Shown here one piece after another: positions 63,853 through 64,000 of a DNA stretch of 64,000 nucleotides. The position numbers were made by a program, and so were the translations under genes. Each line of letters begins with the position of its first letter. Within the stretch, counting starts at the first letter, position 1. The notes beneath the pieces are model-generated. The model saw only the letters and a program-made list of their open reading frames with translations, did not search any database and was not told the origin of the DNA. Origin of the DNA: Bin87 sp965261925 (lineage in GTDB: Bacteria; Chloroflexota; Dehalococcoidia; Lucifugimonadales; UBA3495); the NCBI GenBank assembly GCA_965261925.1, contig OZ253486.1, forward strand, positions 3,844,001-3,908,000, in the 5' to 3' direction.

Positions 63853-64000
63853 CTATTTGCAGTAGCGAGCGTGGTCGGCCCTGATCTTCGCCATGGTGAC
63901 CTCCCCGCGCTCCAGCTGATCCCACAACCTCTCCTCCACCGCCTCGGGGCTCAACGGCATAGTCCCGACGGCGCTGGACGCAGTCAGGCGATGCAAAGCG
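63853..64000 (-). CDS. C-terminal part of an unidentified gene running off the window
   Basis: Reading from the right edge the minus strand gives LHRLTASSAVGTMPLSPEAV, EERLWDQLERGEVTMAKIRA and DHARYCK before a TAG. It is open to the edge, acidic/helical and protein-like, so it is probably the tail of a gene that begins outside. Family unknown. Confidence 0.5.
   Translation of the reverse strand, partial: ALHRLTASSAVGTMPLSPEAVEERLWDQLERGEVTMAKIRADHARYCK

Overview
GC-rich bacterial chromosome segment crowded with insertion sequences and defence-type genes. Start codons are mixed ATG/GTG/TTG, with GGAGG-like ribosome sites and tightly overlapping ATGA/GTGA junctions. Several genes carry lipoprotein signal peptides. 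The phylum cannot be fixed from the sequence. The mix (IS1380-type elements in high copy, retropepsin-like proteases with a small partner gene, a DUF3999 gene beside a DUF2339 remnant) would fit a GC-rich environmental lineage such as Chloroflexota, but that is a guess. No rRNA, tRNA or CRISPR array was seen.

Layout. 1-3.3 kb: two lipoprotein genes on the minus strand. 3.3-6.6 kb: a dead IS21 element between a truncated membrane-protein gene and a truncated PQQ-propeller gene. 6.7-11 kb: a secreted protein, a truncated IS1380, then a plus-strand run of a PCMT-type methyltransferase, a DUF2339 remnant and a DUF3999 protein. 11.3-17.1 kb: nested ISNCY, IS21 and IS1380 elements. 17-23 kb: accessory genes (HNH nuclease, retropepsin-like protease pair, miniature Tn3 remnant, a zinc-knuckle protein, TPR and PD-(D/E)xK proteins). 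23.1-41.5 kb: two near-identical IS1380 copies bracket a block holding a dead DDE transposase, a frameshifted tyrosine recombinase, a three-gene cluster (giant HTH/nuclease-like protein, type IIG/ISP restriction-modification enzyme, SIR2 protein), an AbiE toxin-antitoxin pair and a membrane protein. 39.7-43.3 kb: a CBASS operon (patatin phospholipase plus CD-NTase) whose effector is split by the right-hand IS1380. 43-48 kb: a tandem retropepsin-like protease, zinc-ribbon and unknown proteins, and Tn3/MITE/IS1380 debris. 48-53.9 kb: a giant DEDD exonuclease-RecQ-UvrD fusion and VapBC. 54.3-58.5 kb: a two-gene pair and a large SNF2-like helicase with a small partner. 58.7-61.2 kb: a PD-(D/E)xK nuclease gene split by another IS1380. 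61.3-64 kb: a decayed IS1380, a lipoprotein and a partial gene at the right edge.

The theme is a defence island being eroded by IS elements. Seven IS1380-family copies or remnants are present. At least two intact 1710-bp copies sit in defence-type genes with 4-bp CTAA/TTAG duplications, and removing the element and one duplication restores an open frame in each case. The best candidates for undescribed systems are the three-gene cluster at 27.3-36.6 kb, the helicase pair at 54.9-58.5 kb, the exonuclease-RecQ-UvrD fusion, and the two small-gene/retropepsin operons.
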